Assembly (NCBI RefSeq): GCF_019703875.1
Contig: NZ_AP024110.1
Location: 930,001 to 994,000 of the forward strand
Source: Methyloradius palustris
GTDB lineage: Bacteria; Pseudomonadota; Gammaproteobacteria; Burkholderiales; Methylophilaceae
Length of the DNA: 64,000 nt
Direction: 5' to 3'
The notes under the pieces are model-generated. The model was not told the origin of the DNA. It searched no databases and saw nothing but the letters and a program-made list of their open reading frames with translations. Positions 41,479 to 50,731 of this stretch are shown here, piece by piece (positions within the stretch are counted from its first letter, which is position 1; each line of letters begins with the position of its first letter). A program made the position numbers and the translations under genes.

Positions 41479-44049
41479 ATGCTGATTGCCTATCGTGAAC
41501 ATGAAGCCGAGCGCGCTGCGCTTGGCTTGCCGCCACTCCCTTTAAACGCAGAGCAAGCTGCTTTGCTGGTTGAGCTTCTCAAGAATCCACCAGCAGGTGA
41601 AGAGGCTATGTTGCTTAACCTGCTGGAGAACCGCACACCAGCTGGTGTTGACCAAGCTGCGTATGTCAAGGCCTCATTCCTGGCGGATGTAGCTAAAGGT
41701 ATCGCAAGCTCACCATTGATTACGCCGACCAAAGCTATTGAGCTACTTGGCACTATGCTAGGCGGTTACAACGTGCCTGCATTGGTCAGCCTGTTAGATA
41801 CTCCACTGGCAGAAGAAGCTGTAAAAGCCTTATCAAAAACCATACTCATGTTTGATGCGTTTCATGATGTGGCTGACAAAGTGAAAGCAGGTAATCCGCA
41901 TGCCCAAAAGTTGATGGAGTCATGGGCAAATGCCGAGTGGTTCACCAACAAGCCTGTATTGCCTACCGAGATTCGCGCCATTGTGTTCAAGGTCGATGGC
42001 GAAACCAATACCGATGACTTGTCGCCTGCGCAAGAAGCCTGGTCGCGCCCTGATATCCCTCTGCACGCCAAAGCTATGTTGGTAAACAAGATGCCTGATG
42101 GCCTGCAAACCATAGAAACGCTCAAGAAAAAAGGCATGCCGCTGGCTTATGTTGGCGATGTGGTCGGTACTGGCTCTTCACGCAAATCAGCGATTAACTC
42201 TGTGCAATGGTTCATGGGCGACGATATCCCGAATATCCCTAACAAGCGCACGGGTGGCATTGTGCTGGGCGGCAAGATTGCGCCTATTTTCTTTAATACC
42301 GCTGAAGATTCAGGCGCGCTGCCGATTCAGTGTGACGTGAGCCAGATGAAAACAGGCGATGAAATCATTATTAAACCTTATGAAGGCAAAGTGCTGAATG
42401 CGCAAGGCGCAGTGATTTCAACTTTTGAGCTTGCTCCGCTCACCATGCCTGACGAAGTGCGCGCTGGTGGTCGTATCCCGCTGATTATTGGCCGTGGCCT
42501 CACTGGAAATGCACGCCAGATGTTGGGCTTGCCGCCTTCAGAGCTATTCATCAAACCAATCGCCCCTAAAGATACGGGCAAAGGCTATACGCTGGCGCAA
42601 AAAATGGTTGGCCGTGCTTGCGGCTTACCAGAAGGTACTGGTGTTCGCCCCGGCACTTACTGCGAACCCAAGATTACAACTGTGGGCTCGCAAGATACGA
42701 CTGGTGCGATGACACGTGATGAACTGAAAGAGTTGGCCTGTCTAGGTTTCTCTGCCGATCTCGTCATGCAAAGTTTTTGCCATACCGCCGCTTACCCAAA
42801 ACCAGTGGATATCAAGCTCCAGCACTCACTACCTGAGTTCATGTCTAGCCGTGGTGGCGTGAGTTTGCGCCCAGGTGACGGCGTTATCCATTCATGGCTC
42901 AACCGCTTGATTTTGCCTGATACCGTCGGCACAGGTGGTGATTCGCATACCCGATTCCCCATCGGTATTTCATTCCCCGCTGGCTCAGGCTTGGTGGCTT
43001 TTGGTGCAGCCATGGGCGCCATGCCGCTGGATATGCCTGAATCAGTATTGGTGCGCTTCAAAGGCACAATGCAGCCTGGCATTACCTTGCGTGATCTGGT
43101 GAACGCAATTCCTTATGCAGCCATTCAACGCGGCGATTTAACCGTGGGTAAGCAGGGGAAAAAGAACGTGTTCAACGGCCGTATTCTAGAAATTGAAGGC
43201 TTGCCAGACCTCAAGGTTGAACAGGCTTTTGAATTTGCAGATGCCTCTGCCGAGCGCTCTGCGAATGGGTGTACTGTGCATTTGAATAAAGAGCCCGTGA
43301 TTGAATTCCTGACCTCAAATATCGTACTCATGCAAAACATGATTGATAACGGCTATGAAGACCCACGCACGCTGCAACGCCGTATTGAAGCCATGCAGGC
43401 TTGGTTGGCCAAACCGGAATTGTTGCAGCCAGATGCAGATGCCGAATACGCCCATATTGTAGAAATTGACCTCAACGAAATCACCGAGCCGCTGGTGGCT
43501 TGCCCGAATGACCCTGATGACATCAAGCCACTTTCAGCCGTTGTCGGCGACAAGATTGATGAAGTGTTTATTGGTAGCTGCATGACCAACATCGGCCACT
43601 ATCGGGCTGCAGCGAAGGTGCTGGAAGGCGCAGGTGGCATACCAACGCGTCTCTGGATTGCGCCACCAACGCGCATGGATGAAAACCAGTTGCGTGATGA
43701 AGGCGTTTACTCAGTATTTGGTGTGGCAGGTGCGAGAACCGAAATACCAGGTTGCTCTCTCTGCATGGGTAACCAGGCGCGCGTGGCAGACAAAGCTACC
43801 GTGTTCTCTACCAGCACCCGCAACTTTGATAACCGCATGGGTAAAGATGCCCGAGTTTATTTGGGTTCAGCCGAGTTAGCAGCGGTTTGTGCGCTATTAG
43901 GCCGCATGCCAACGCCCAAAGAATATATGGATACCGTGGGCGATAAGTTGACCAAAAATGCTGACAGCATCTACAAGTACCTTAATTTTCACCAAATGTC
44001 TGAATACGCAAGCAAGAAAGTAATTCCGATTGCTGAGCTAGTTGAGTAA
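41479..44049 (+). CDS. acnB: Aconitate hydratase B
   Basis: An 856-residue AcnB (E. coli 865). ATG 41479 gives the family N-terminus MLIAYREHEAERAALGLPPL; a TTG fifteen bases earlier is rejected. The N-terminal HEAT-like domain (~1-160) is AcnB-specific. Iron-sulphur cysteines are in GSCMTNIGHYRAA and GCSLCMGNQ. It interconverts citrate and isocitrate in the TCA cycle or 2-methylcitrate-related reactions. Many Methylophilaceae lack a complete TCA cycle, so this would mainly supply 2-oxoglutarate. Ends at a bidirectional terminator. Confidence 0.97.
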   Translation: MLIAYREHEAERAALGLPPLPLNAEQAALLVELLKNPPAGEEAMLLNLLENRTPAGVDQAAYVKASFLADVAKGIASSPLITPTKAIELLGTMLGGYNVPALVSLLDTPLAEEAVKALSKTILMFDAFHDVADKVKAGNPHAQKLMESWANAEWFTNKPVLPTEIRAIVFKVDGETNTDDLSPAQEAWSRPDIPLHAKAMLVNKMPDGLQTIETLKKKGMPLAYVGDVVGTGSSRKSAINSVQWFMGDDIPNIPNKRTGGIVLGGKIAPIFFNTAEDSGALPIQCDVSQMKTGDEIIIKPYEGKVLNAQGAVISTFELAPLTMPDEVRAGGRIPLIIGRGLTGNARQMLGLPPSELFIKPIAPKDTGKGYTLAQKMVGRACGLPEGTGVRPGTYCEPKITTVGSQDTTGAMTRDELKELACLGFSADLVMQSFCHTAAYPKPVDIKLQHSLPEFMSSRGGVSLRPGDGVIHSWLNRLILPDTVGTGGDSHTRFPIGISFPAGSGLVAFGAAMGAMPLDMPESVLVRFKGTMQPGITLRDLVNAIPYAAIQRGDLTVGKQGKKNVFNGRILEIEGLPDLKVEQAFEFADASAERSANGCTVHLNKEPVIEFLTSNIVLMQNMIDNGYEDPRTLQRRIEAMQAWLAKPELLQPDADAEYAHIVEIDLNEITEPLVACPNDPDDIKPLSAVVGDKIDEVFIGSCMTNIGHYRAAAKVLEGAGGIPTRLWIAPPTRMDENQLRDEGVYSVFGVAGARTEIPGCSLCMGNQARVADKATVFSTSTRNFDNRMGKDARVYLGSAELAAVCALLGRMPTPKEYMDTVGDKLTKNADSIYKYLNFHQMSEYASKKVIPIAELVE

Positions 44050-44080
44050 ATCAGTTAGTTAAATCAAAGAAATCCGTAGT

Positions 44081-44114
44081 AATAAAAAAGGCCACGAAAG
44101 TGGCCTTTTTTATT
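44081..44114. terminator. Bidirectional intrinsic terminator after acnB
   Basis: A 15-bp perfect stem (AATAAAAAAGGCCAC and complement) with a GAAA tetraloop, T-rich on both outgoing strands. It serves acnB and the converging UPF0114 gene. Confidence 0.95.
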
Positions 44115-44133
44115 ACTCAATTACCAGTAGTTA

Positions 44134-44667
44134 TCAATGTTTATCGTCGCTATGCGTCATCAGTTTATCTATCCATGCAATTGAAATCGCAGAGGCAACG
44201 AATGCCATGTGAATGATGGTTTGCCAGATCAACACTTTTTCATCCAGATTAGGCGCGTTGATAAAGGTCTTGAGCAGGTGGATTGATGAGATGCCGATAA
44301 TGGCAGTTGCCAGTTTTACCTTGAGCAGATTGGCATTTACATGCGATAGCCAGTCTGGTTCATCTGGGTGACCAGCAAGGTTGAGGCGTGAGACAAAAGT
44401 CTCATAACCGCCCACAATCACCATGATGAGCAGGTTGGAAATCATCACGACGTCAATCAGGCCAAGCACGATGAGCATGATGTCTGCTTCGTGCATATCA
44501 GGTACTTTTTGTACTAGGTGAATCAGCTCCACCATGAAGTGAAATACATAGACGCATTGCGCGACAATCAGCCCCAGATAAAGCGGCAATTGCAACCAGC
44601 GACTGCCGAATAGAATGGCACTCATGGGATTTTTACTATAGTTGTGAGCGATATTTTTTGCTTCCAT
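44134..44667 (-). CDS. UPF0114 (YqhA) family membrane protein
   Basis: A 177-residue protein with four hydrophobic helices. FGSRWLQLPLYLGLIVAQ near the N-terminus, LGLIDVVMISNLLIMVIVGG and YETFVSRL are characteristic of the YqhA/TIGR00645 family. Function is unknown. It stands alone, with a 67-base leader containing an AAAGGAAACAA-type ribosome-binding site before ATG 44667. The C-terminal tail contains two histidines (THSDDKH). Length is normal. Confidence 0.9.
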   Translation of the reverse strand: MEAKNIAHNYSKNPMSAILFGSRWLQLPLYLGLIVAQCVYVFHFMVELIHLVQKVPDMHEADIMLIVLGLIDVVMISNLLIMVIVGGYETFVSRLNLAGHPDEPDWLSHVNANLLKVKLATAIIGISSIHLLKTFINAPNLDEKVLIWQTIIHMAFVASAISIAWIDKLMTHSDDKH

Positions 44668-44734
44668 CGTTTGTTTCCTTTTTAAACTTGGTAATTCAAT
44701 AAAGTGTAAATCTAATCTTTTTATATGACATCTT

Positions 44735-45580
44735 TTAGGGAATCTGGCTTTCCAGATTAAATGCAGCGCCGCTATCTTGACCTAATTCTTCTACCAATAC
44801 GGGCATGACTGTTCTTAGTGTTTCGGGCAATGTCCACGGTGGGTTCACAATAAACAGGCCGCTACCATACATGCCGAAGCCATCAATGGCAGGCGTTTGC
44901 ACGGTGAGTGATACATTCAGCCAGCTTTTAAGGCCAAGTTTTCTCAACTGATCGACCATTTGTTTAGGTTCTGGGCGTTGCAGGAGTGGATACCATACGA
45001 TGTAAGTACCAGTGGCAAAGCGTTCCAGACTGTCCTTGATGGATTTAACCACGCGTTGATAATCTTCTTTTTGTTCATATGGCGGGTCTATCAACACCAC
45101 AGCGCGGCGCGGTGGTGGGGGTAAATGTGCCTTGATGCCAGCAAAGCCATCCTCGGTTTCTATCATGACTTTTCTGCTGGCATGCTTGAAAGTTTGCCAA
45201 AGCAATTTACAGTCGTTGGGGTGCAGCTCAAACAGCCGCATGCGGTCGCTCTGGCGAATAAAGTGTTCTGCAATTAATGGTGAACCAGGGTAGTTCTTTA
45301 GATGGTCTGTTGGGTTCAGCTTTTTTACTAAAGCAACATACTCAGCCAATGATTCAGGCAGATCAGTGGCTTGCCAGAGTTGTGCGATGCCATTATTGAA
45401 TTCAGCATTTTGCGCAGCATAAGCGCTATCCAACGCGTATTTTCCAGCGCCAGCGTGGGTGTCGATATACCAATAGGGTTTGTCTTTTTGTACCGTATAA
45501 GCCAGCGTTTGCATCAATACAAAGTGCTTAAGCACATCTGCATGATTGCCGGCATGAAAGGCGTGGCGATAACTCAACAT
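44735..45580 (-). CDS. rlmJ: 23S rRNA (adenine-2030-N6)-methyltransferase
   Basis: A 281-residue RlmJ. The N-terminus MLSYRHAFHAGNHADVLKH and the catalytic motif VVLIDPPYEQKEDY (DPPY class) are diagnostic. It methylates A2030 of 23S rRNA. It is a single gene; a 67-base gap downstream separates it from the UPF0114 gene. The window therefore holds two 23S methyltransferases, rlmD and rlmJ. Length matches E. coli (280). Confidence 0.96.
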   Translation of the reverse strand: MLSYRHAFHAGNHADVLKHFVLMQTLAYTVQKDKPYWYIDTHAGAGKYALDSAYAAQNAEFNNGIAQLWQATDLPESLAEYVALVKKLNPTDHLKNYPGSPLIAEHFIRQSDRMRLFELHPNDCKLLWQTFKHASRKVMIETEDGFAGIKAHLPPPPRRAVVLIDPPYEQKEDYQRVVKSIKDSLERFATGTYIVWYPLLQRPEPKQMVDQLRKLGLKSWLNVSLTVQTPAIDGFGMYGSGLFIVNPPWTLPETLRTVMPVLVEELGQDSGAAFNLESQIP

Positions 45581-45672
45581 CTGATTCAGTCGTTTCTTGT
45601 TTGCGGGTTAGCTTGTCATTTTACCAAGCTAACCCGATAAACCGTTTTTTATATCGTTAATCTGCTTTCAGT

Positions 45673-46194
45673 CTAATTTACGAGACCACACGCAATTCTT
45701 GCTCCGCCACCACCCAATGGTTTGGGTGTGTCGCTATAGTTATCGCCATTTTCATGAATAATCACGGCGTGCCCCAGGATGTCTGCTAACTTTAAGTGTG
45801 GGGCGAGCAGGCTGGCGGTGCTTGTGCCATCGGCCTCTATAGTTAATGCGGGCAAATCACCCATGTGGCCCATTCCATCAGGGCCTTCGTGCATGCCCGT
45901 TTTGCTTGGGTCAAAGTGTCCGCCAGCGGCGAGGCCTGCTACCATTTTTCCATCTTTTAGTGCGCTATCGCAGCTGCCTTGGTCATGGATGTGAAAGCCA
46001 TGTACGCCAGTTGGTAAGCCTTTCAGGTTGGGTTTTACCACTAAACCCTTTGGGCTGTCTGATAATGTAATTGTGCCAACACTCATCCCCACACCTGCTT
46101 CGCTGATGGCGTTGATAGTGACAGTTTTTTCATCTGCATGTGCATTGATGCTAGCTAGTAGCAATGTGATCATTAGTGCGTGGCGTATTTTCAT
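45673..46194 (-). CDS. sodC: Periplasmic Cu/Zn superoxide dismutase
   Basis: A 173-residue secreted SOD. The signal peptide is MKIRHALMITLLLASINAHA. Copper/zinc ligands are seen in GFHIHDQGSC, AAGGHFDPSKTGMHEGPD (two to three His plus Asp), and HAVIIHENGDNY; the C-terminal disulphide cysteine is in GGGGARIACGLVN. It detoxifies superoxide in the periplasm. The next plus-strand gene is a metal exporter, but it is divergent, and no shared control site was recognised. Confidence 0.96.
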   Translation of the reverse strand: MKIRHALMITLLLASINAHADEKTVTINAISEAGVGMSVGTITLSDSPKGLVVKPNLKGLPTGVHGFHIHDQGSCDSALKDGKMVAGLAAGGHFDPSKTGMHEGPDGMGHMGDLPALTIEADGTSTASLLAPHLKLADILGHAVIIHENGDNYSDTPKPLGGGGARIACGLVN

Positions 46195-46360
46195 GGCGCT
46201 TAACTCCTTAATAAATGAATGGTATTAATTGCGAATGCTCATGCTTGGTATAACAATTGGTCAACGAGATGCGTATGTGGTTCACCAATTAAGAAAAATT
46301 GGCTTAATTGATGTATTTGGGTTGTGCTATCAAGACGCTGACTGCTAGCATGTAAGGCTT

Positions 46361-47347
46361 ATGGAAAAACATCTTCACGATCACGACGAACACCATGATC
46401 ATGGTGGTCATAAGCATGATAGCCACAGCCATGACCACCATGCACACAAGCATGACCACGATAACACGCTTGTATGGGTGTTATTGCTGACACTGGCTTT
46501 TGCCTTTGTTGAAGCGATTGGCGGCTGGTTCACAGGTTCGCTGGCCTTGCTGGGCGATGCTGGGCATATGTTTTCAGATTCAGCAGCGCTGGGGCTTGCT
46601 GCCCTTGGGGCTTGGTTGGCACGTAAACCAGCATCACAAAAGCATAGTTTTGGCCTCATGCGTTCTGAAGTTATCGTTGCCTTTTTAAACAGCATCTTCA
46701 TGCTGGTGGTTGTAGTGGCCATTGTTTACGAAGCAATAGAGCGCATACAGACCCCGCAGCCTGTGCACGGCGGTGAAGTGATATTGATTGCACTAATCGG
46801 TTTAATCATCAATCTAGTGGTTGCCAGCAAACTGCACGGGCACCAAGAAACCATGAACCACCGTGCAGCCATGTTGCATGTGCTGGGCGATTTGCTTGGC
46901 TCAGTCGCTGCGATTGTCGCCGGTGGCGTGATCTACTTTACTGGCTGGTTGTTGATTGACCCGATACTTTCTATTTTCATCTCTTTGTTGATTCTGGTTT
47001 CTACCATACGCCTCTTGCGCGAGGCCTTGCATGTGCTGATGGAGGGCGTGCCAGCCCATATCAACCTGCAAGAAGTCACGCTGACCTTATCTCGATTACC
47101 GCATGTGCAAGAAATCCACAGCATTCATATCTGGAGTCTTTCTTCTGAAGTCACCGCGCTATCGGCCCATGTGGTGCTTGAAGATATGCACGCCTGGCAC
47201 CCAGTATTAACCAATATTCGTGAGCTGCTGCACGAGCGTTTTGATATTGACCATGTGACCTTACAGCCTGAAACTGTCTCCGCACTTAAGCAGGGCGAAG
47301 TGGCTTGTTGGCTCACGAAAAAGCCAGATACTCCATTATCAGATTAA
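46361..47347 (+). CDS. Cation diffusion facilitator family metal exporter (CzcD/ZitB-like)
   Basis: A 328-residue CDF transporter. The cytoplasmic N-terminus is very rich in histidine and aspartate (about 14 His in the first 33 residues), a metal-sensing or buffering tail. Six helices follow, with the HxxxD transport site in LLGDAGHMFSDSAAL and the second site HVLGDLLGSVAA. The C-terminal CDF domain (~205-310) contains VQEIHSIHIWSLSSE. It exports zinc, cobalt or cadmium. It is followed after six bases by the uracil-DNA glycosylase gene. Confidence 0.94.
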   Translation: MEKHLHDHDEHHDHGGHKHDSHSHDHHAHKHDHDNTLVWVLLLTLAFAFVEAIGGWFTGSLALLGDAGHMFSDSAALGLAALGAWLARKPASQKHSFGLMRSEVIVAFLNSIFMLVVVVAIVYEAIERIQTPQPVHGGEVILIALIGLIINLVVASKLHGHQETMNHRAAMLHVLGDLLGSVAAIVAGGVIYFTGWLLIDPILSIFISLLILVSTIRLLREALHVLMEGVPAHINLQEVTLTLSRLPHVQEIHSIHIWSLSSEVTALSAHVVLEDMHAWHPVLTNIRELLHERFDIDHVTLQPETVSALKQGEVACWLTKKPDTPLSD

Positions 47348-47353
47348 ATCCCT

Positions 47354-47989
47354 ATGCAGAGTTTTGACCTCAACTGTCGGCTATGCCCGCGGCTCAGTAA
47401 TTTTTTAGATCAAGTAAAAATAGAGCAACCTACGTATTTTGCAAGACCAGTACCACCCTTTGGTAGCGCTAATCCCCAATTGCTGATTGTCGGTCTCGCA
47501 CCTGGCATGCACGGAGCCAATAGAACTGGTCGCCCATTTACAGGTGACTATGCTGGTGTCTTGCTCTACGAAACCTTGCATAAATATGGTTTCGCCACAG
47601 CGCCAGTGTCAGTTTCCAGTGATGATGGATTGGAATTGATCAACTGCCGTATTACCAACGCAGTTAAATGCCTGCCGCCAGAAAACAAGCCTACAGGGCA
47701 AGAAATCAGCACCTGTAATCATTATCTGGCGAACGAAATCAAGGCATTACCAAGCAATACTTATATTCTGGCATTGGGCAATGTCGCCCACTTGGCCGTG
47801 CTCAAAGCCTTGCAATTGAAAGTCGGCCACTATAAATTTGGTCATGCAGCCCGCCATCAATTGCCTGATGGCCAAGTGCTTTACGACAGCTATCATTGCA
47901 GCCGTTACAATACCAATACCAGACGCCTGTCCGAGCCTATGTTTCATGAGGTGTTTGCAAGTATCAGGCAGGAACTGGCTCTCAACTAA
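47354..47989 (+). CDS. Uracil-DNA glycosylase, family 5 (UdgB-like)
   Basis: A 211-residue UDG. Iron-sulphur cysteines are seen near the N-terminus (CRLCPRL) and in CLPPENKP and TCNHYL. Motif A is GLAPGMHGANRTGRPFTGDYAG (here split: GLAPGMHGANRTG, RPFTGDYAG), which belongs to family 5 and not to family 4 (GEAPG). The second motif is HCSRYNTNTRRL. It removes uracil and possibly hypoxanthine from DNA. It starts six bases after the metal exporter. Confidence 0.9.
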   Translation: MQSFDLNCRLCPRLSNFLDQVKIEQPTYFARPVPPFGSANPQLLIVGLAPGMHGANRTGRPFTGDYAGVLLYETLHKYGFATAPVSVSSDDGLELINCRITNAVKCLPPENKPTGQEISTCNHYLANEIKALPSNTYILALGNVAHLAVLKALQLKVGHYKFGHAARHQLPDGQVLYDSYHCSRYNTNTRRLSEPMFHEVFASIRQELALN

Positions 47990-48005
47990 CCATTAGGAGA
48001 TCAAC

Positions 48006-48191
48006 ATGCCTTATGTCGATATTAAAATTGCAGGCTCATTGAGCCGTGAGCAAAAAGCCGAAATCGCCCAAGAAATCACTGCAACCTTGCAGCGAGTCGC
48101 CCATAAACCGCCTTCATATACCTACATCACATTTAATGAGGTGGCTTACGAAGACTGGGCAATTGCAGGTGAATTGCTGGACGGCAAGTAA
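48006..48191 (+). CDS. 4-oxalocrotonate tautomerase family protein
   Basis: A 61-residue tautomerase-fold protein. After the initiator Met the catalytic N-terminal proline is present (MPYVDIKIAGSLSREQK). The middle has ITATLQRVAHKPPSYTYITF. Such small proteins form hexamers and catalyse keto-enol tautomerisation. It lies 16 bases after the glycosylase with an AGGAG ribosome-binding site. No aromatic-degradation genes are near, so the substrate cannot be named. Confidence 0.88.
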   Translation: MPYVDIKIAGSLSREQKAEIAQEITATLQRVAHKPPSYTYITFNEVAYEDWAIAGELLDGK

Positions 48192-48267
48192 GCAATAAAT
48201 GGATTGATAGTCATGTGTTGGTCATGTAAGATGACCAACTATAATTTTGTCTTTCTGGAGCCAAAAA

Positions 48268-48498
48268 ATGAGTCAATTCAATATTGCTGAGGCTAAAGCG
48301 CAATTTTCCACCTTGGTTAAAAAGGCCATGATGGGTGAAGAGATCATTATTGCCAAAGACAACAAGCCATTGTTAAGGTTTTCGCCGATTGTGCCAGACG
48401 CGCCTAAACAGCCAGTTCCTGGCACTGGAAAACAAGATATTCTCTTTATTGCAGATGATTTTAATGCAATCCCAGAAGGGTTCGAGGATTACATTTAA
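48268..48498 (+). CDS. Phd/YefM-type antitoxin
   Basis: A 76-residue protein with the typical N-terminus MSQFNIAEAKAQFSTLVKKAM (shown in part: NIAEAKAQFSTLVKKA) and the second block GEEIIIAKDNKPLLRF, as in prevent-host-death family antitoxins. ATG 48268 has the ribosome-binding site CTGGAG; an earlier in-frame start lacks one. The last base overlaps the toxin start (TAATG). It binds and neutralises the PIN protein and autoregulates the promoter. Confidence 0.9.
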   Translation: MSQFNIAEAKAQFSTLVKKAMMGEEIIIAKDNKPLLRFSPIVPDAPKQPVPGTGKQDILFIADDFNAIPEGFEDYI

Positions 48499-48884
48499 TG
48501 CGTTTGTTGCTCGATACTCATGTTTTTTTATGGTGGGTATATGACGATCCTAAGCTGTCTCAAACCGCAAGAGATGTGATTTTAGATAGTGCTAATACAA
48601 AATATGTCAGCGCAGTCACAGCCTGGGAGTTGGCAATAAAAGCTGGGCAAGGCAAATTAAAGCTGAATCAATCGGTGGCTGACTTTTATATTAAATACAC
48701 CAATCAAAATTACTTTGAAACCATTCCGCTTGGTTTAAATCACTTGTTTATGGTTGAACGTTTGCCATCACATCATAAAGACCCGTTTGATCGATTACTG
48801 GTTGTGCAAGCGCAGGCGGAAAAGTTAAAAATTGTATCTGCAGATAATGCTTTAGATGCATATGAGATTGAGCGACTTTGGTGA
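48498..48884 (+). CDS. PIN-domain toxin (VapC type)
   Basis: A 128-residue PIN ribonuclease. The acidic catalytic residues are in LLLDTHVFLWW (Asp6), the AVTAWELAIK block (Glu ~44) and HHKDPFDRLLVVQA (Asp ~92, with the typical DPFDR). The final acidic residue is in IVSADNAL. It probably cleaves tRNA or rRNA when free of its antitoxin, and overlaps the antitoxin stop by one base. Intact. Confidence 0.92.
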   Translation: MRLLLDTHVFLWWVYDDPKLSQTARDVILDSANTKYVSAVTAWELAIKAGQGKLKLNQSVADFYIKYTNQNYFETIPLGLNHLFMVERLPSHHKDPFDRLLVVQAQAEKLKIVSADNALDAYEIERLW

Positions 48885-48931
48885 TATCCGAGTTGATATA
48901 TCCAGATTAAAGAATATAAGTTTTGACTGCT

Positions 48932-50731
48932 ATGTTTGATCCCAAGCCTATCCTGAAGACCTTGCCTAACTTGCCTGGCGTTTATCGCATGATCAACGCC
49001 ACGGATGAAGTAATTTATGTCGGCAAGGCAAAAGACCTCAAAAAGCGGGTCTCGTCATACTTCAATAAGAATTTACCCAGTCCGCGTACGCGCATGATGG
49101 TGTCGCATATCGTCAAGATTGAGACGACGGTCACGCGCTCTGAATCTGAAGCGCTGTTGCTCGAGAATAACCTCATCAAGAGCTTTATGCCGCGTTACAA
49201 CGTGCTGTTTCGCGATGATAAGTCTTACCCTTATATTGTTTTGTCTGGCGATGATTTCCCGCGAATTGCTTTTCATCGGGGTACGCAGCGTAAGGGCAGC
49301 ACTTATTTTGGCCCATTCCCCAATACAAACTCGGTCAGGGAAAGTATTCAGCTTTTACAAAAAGTCTTTCGACTGCGCACCTGTGAAAACACCGTGTTTG
49401 CCAATCGGTCACGGCCCTGTTTGCTCTACCAGATTGAGCGCTGCACTGGGCCTTGCGTTGGCCATATTTCAGAAGAAAATTATCGTCACGATGTGAACCA
49501 AGCCACACTGTTCCTGCAAGGCAAAGAGCAGCAGGTGATGGAAGAGCTGGAAGAGCAGATGATGACCTCTGCTCAAGACCAGAACTACGAGTTGGCAGCC
49601 GTCTATCGCGACCGCATGCAGAGCCTGCGCCAAGTGCAGGCTAAACAGTTCGTCAGCGATTTCAGCCTGAGTGATGCTGATGTGATTGCTTGTGCCGAAG
49701 CGCAAGGGCAGCACTGCGTGAATCTGGTGATGATCCGCGGTGGCAGGCAGTTGGGCGACAAAAGCTTCTTCCCAAAAAATGCAGATGGCTGTGAAGTCGA
49801 AGCTTTGCTAGAGGCTTTTCTGGAGCAATATTATGTTGCGCAAAATCTGCCGCCTGTGATTATTGTCGGCGTGCCGATTGAAACAACGGCACTGGAAGAG
49901 GTTTTCACCGAGTTGGCGGGCAGAAAAGTACGTATAAACACCAACCCCATCAGTGATAAGCGTGTGTGGCTCAAAATGGCGCAGACCAATGCCGAGTTAG
50001 CATTGCAGCAACGTGCATCGCAACAGGCAAACCAGCAAGCCCGATTGCTTGCCCTGCGCGAAGCGCTGGATTTGAGCGATAGCACCGAACGTATTGAGTG
50101 TTTTGACATCAGCCACACCATGGGTGAAGCCACTGTGGCCTCTTGCGTGGTATTTGATAAAGGTGCCATGCAGAATTCAGAATACCGTCGCTACAACATC
50201 ACTGGCATCACCCCAGGCGACGATTACGCCGCGATGCGTGATGCGCTCACCAGGCGCTACAAGAAGATCGCAGCAGGCGAGGGCAAAGTGCCCGACCTCA
50301 TCTTTATCGACGGCGGCAAAGGCCAGCTTGGCGTCGCGGTAGAAGTCATGCGTGAAGTGGGTTTACCTGATATTCTCTTGGTCGGTATCGCCAAAGGCGA
50401 AGAACGCAGGCCCGGCCTTGAGCAGATGTTTTTCGCCGATAGAGAAACGCCAGTTGGTCTTAAGAAAGATAACCCTGGCTTGCACTTGCTGCAGCAGATT
50501 CGCGATGAAGCGCATCGCTTTGCGATTACAGGGCACAGGGCAAGGCGTGGCAAGGCACGCATGCATTCATCACTGCAAGATATTGCAGGCATAGGCGTTA
50601 AACGCAGGCAAAAAATCCTCACGCATTTTGGTGGCTTGGATGGCGTTAAAAATGCGAGTGTTGATGAGCTTGCGCAAGTAGAAGGTGTTAGCCAGATGTT
50701 GGCCGAAAAAATTTACCAGGAGCTTCATTAA
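48932..50731 (+). CDS. uvrC: Excinuclease ABC subunit C
   Basis: A 599-residue UvrC, from ATG 48932 (a TTG nine bases earlier is unlikely). The N-terminal GIY-YIG nuclease is in LPNLPGVYRMINATDEVIYVG (in part: GVYRMINATDEVIYVGKAK). The UVR helical motif is YELAAVYRDRMQSLRQVQ at ~205-222. The C-terminal RNase-H-like nuclease has ECFDISHTMGEATVAS and IDGGKGQL, followed by two helix-hairpin-helix motifs at the end. Nucleotide excision repair. It overlaps pgsA by one base. Confidence 0.97.
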   Translation: MFDPKPILKTLPNLPGVYRMINATDEVIYVGKAKDLKKRVSSYFNKNLPSPRTRMMVSHIVKIETTVTRSESEALLLENNLIKSFMPRYNVLFRDDKSYPYIVLSGDDFPRIAFHRGTQRKGSTYFGPFPNTNSVRESIQLLQKVFRLRTCENTVFANRSRPCLLYQIERCTGPCVGHISEENYRHDVNQATLFLQGKEQQVMEELEEQMMTSAQDQNYELAAVYRDRMQSLRQVQAKQFVSDFSLSDADVIACAEAQGQHCVNLVMIRGGRQLGDKSFFPKNADGCEVEALLEAFLEQYYVAQNLPPVIIVGVPIETTALEEVFTELAGRKVRINTNPISDKRVWLKMAQTNAELALQQRASQQANQQARLLALREALDLSDSTERIECFDISHTMGEATVASCVVFDKGAMQNSEYRRYNITGITPGDDYAAMRDALTRRYKKIAAGEGKVPDLIFIDGGKGQLGVAVEVMREVGLPDILLVGIAKGEERRPGLEQMFFADRETPVGLKKDNPGLHLLQQIRDEAHRFAITGHRARRGKARMHSSLQDIAGIGVKRRQKILTHFGGLDGVKNASVDELAQVEGVSQMLAEKIYQELH

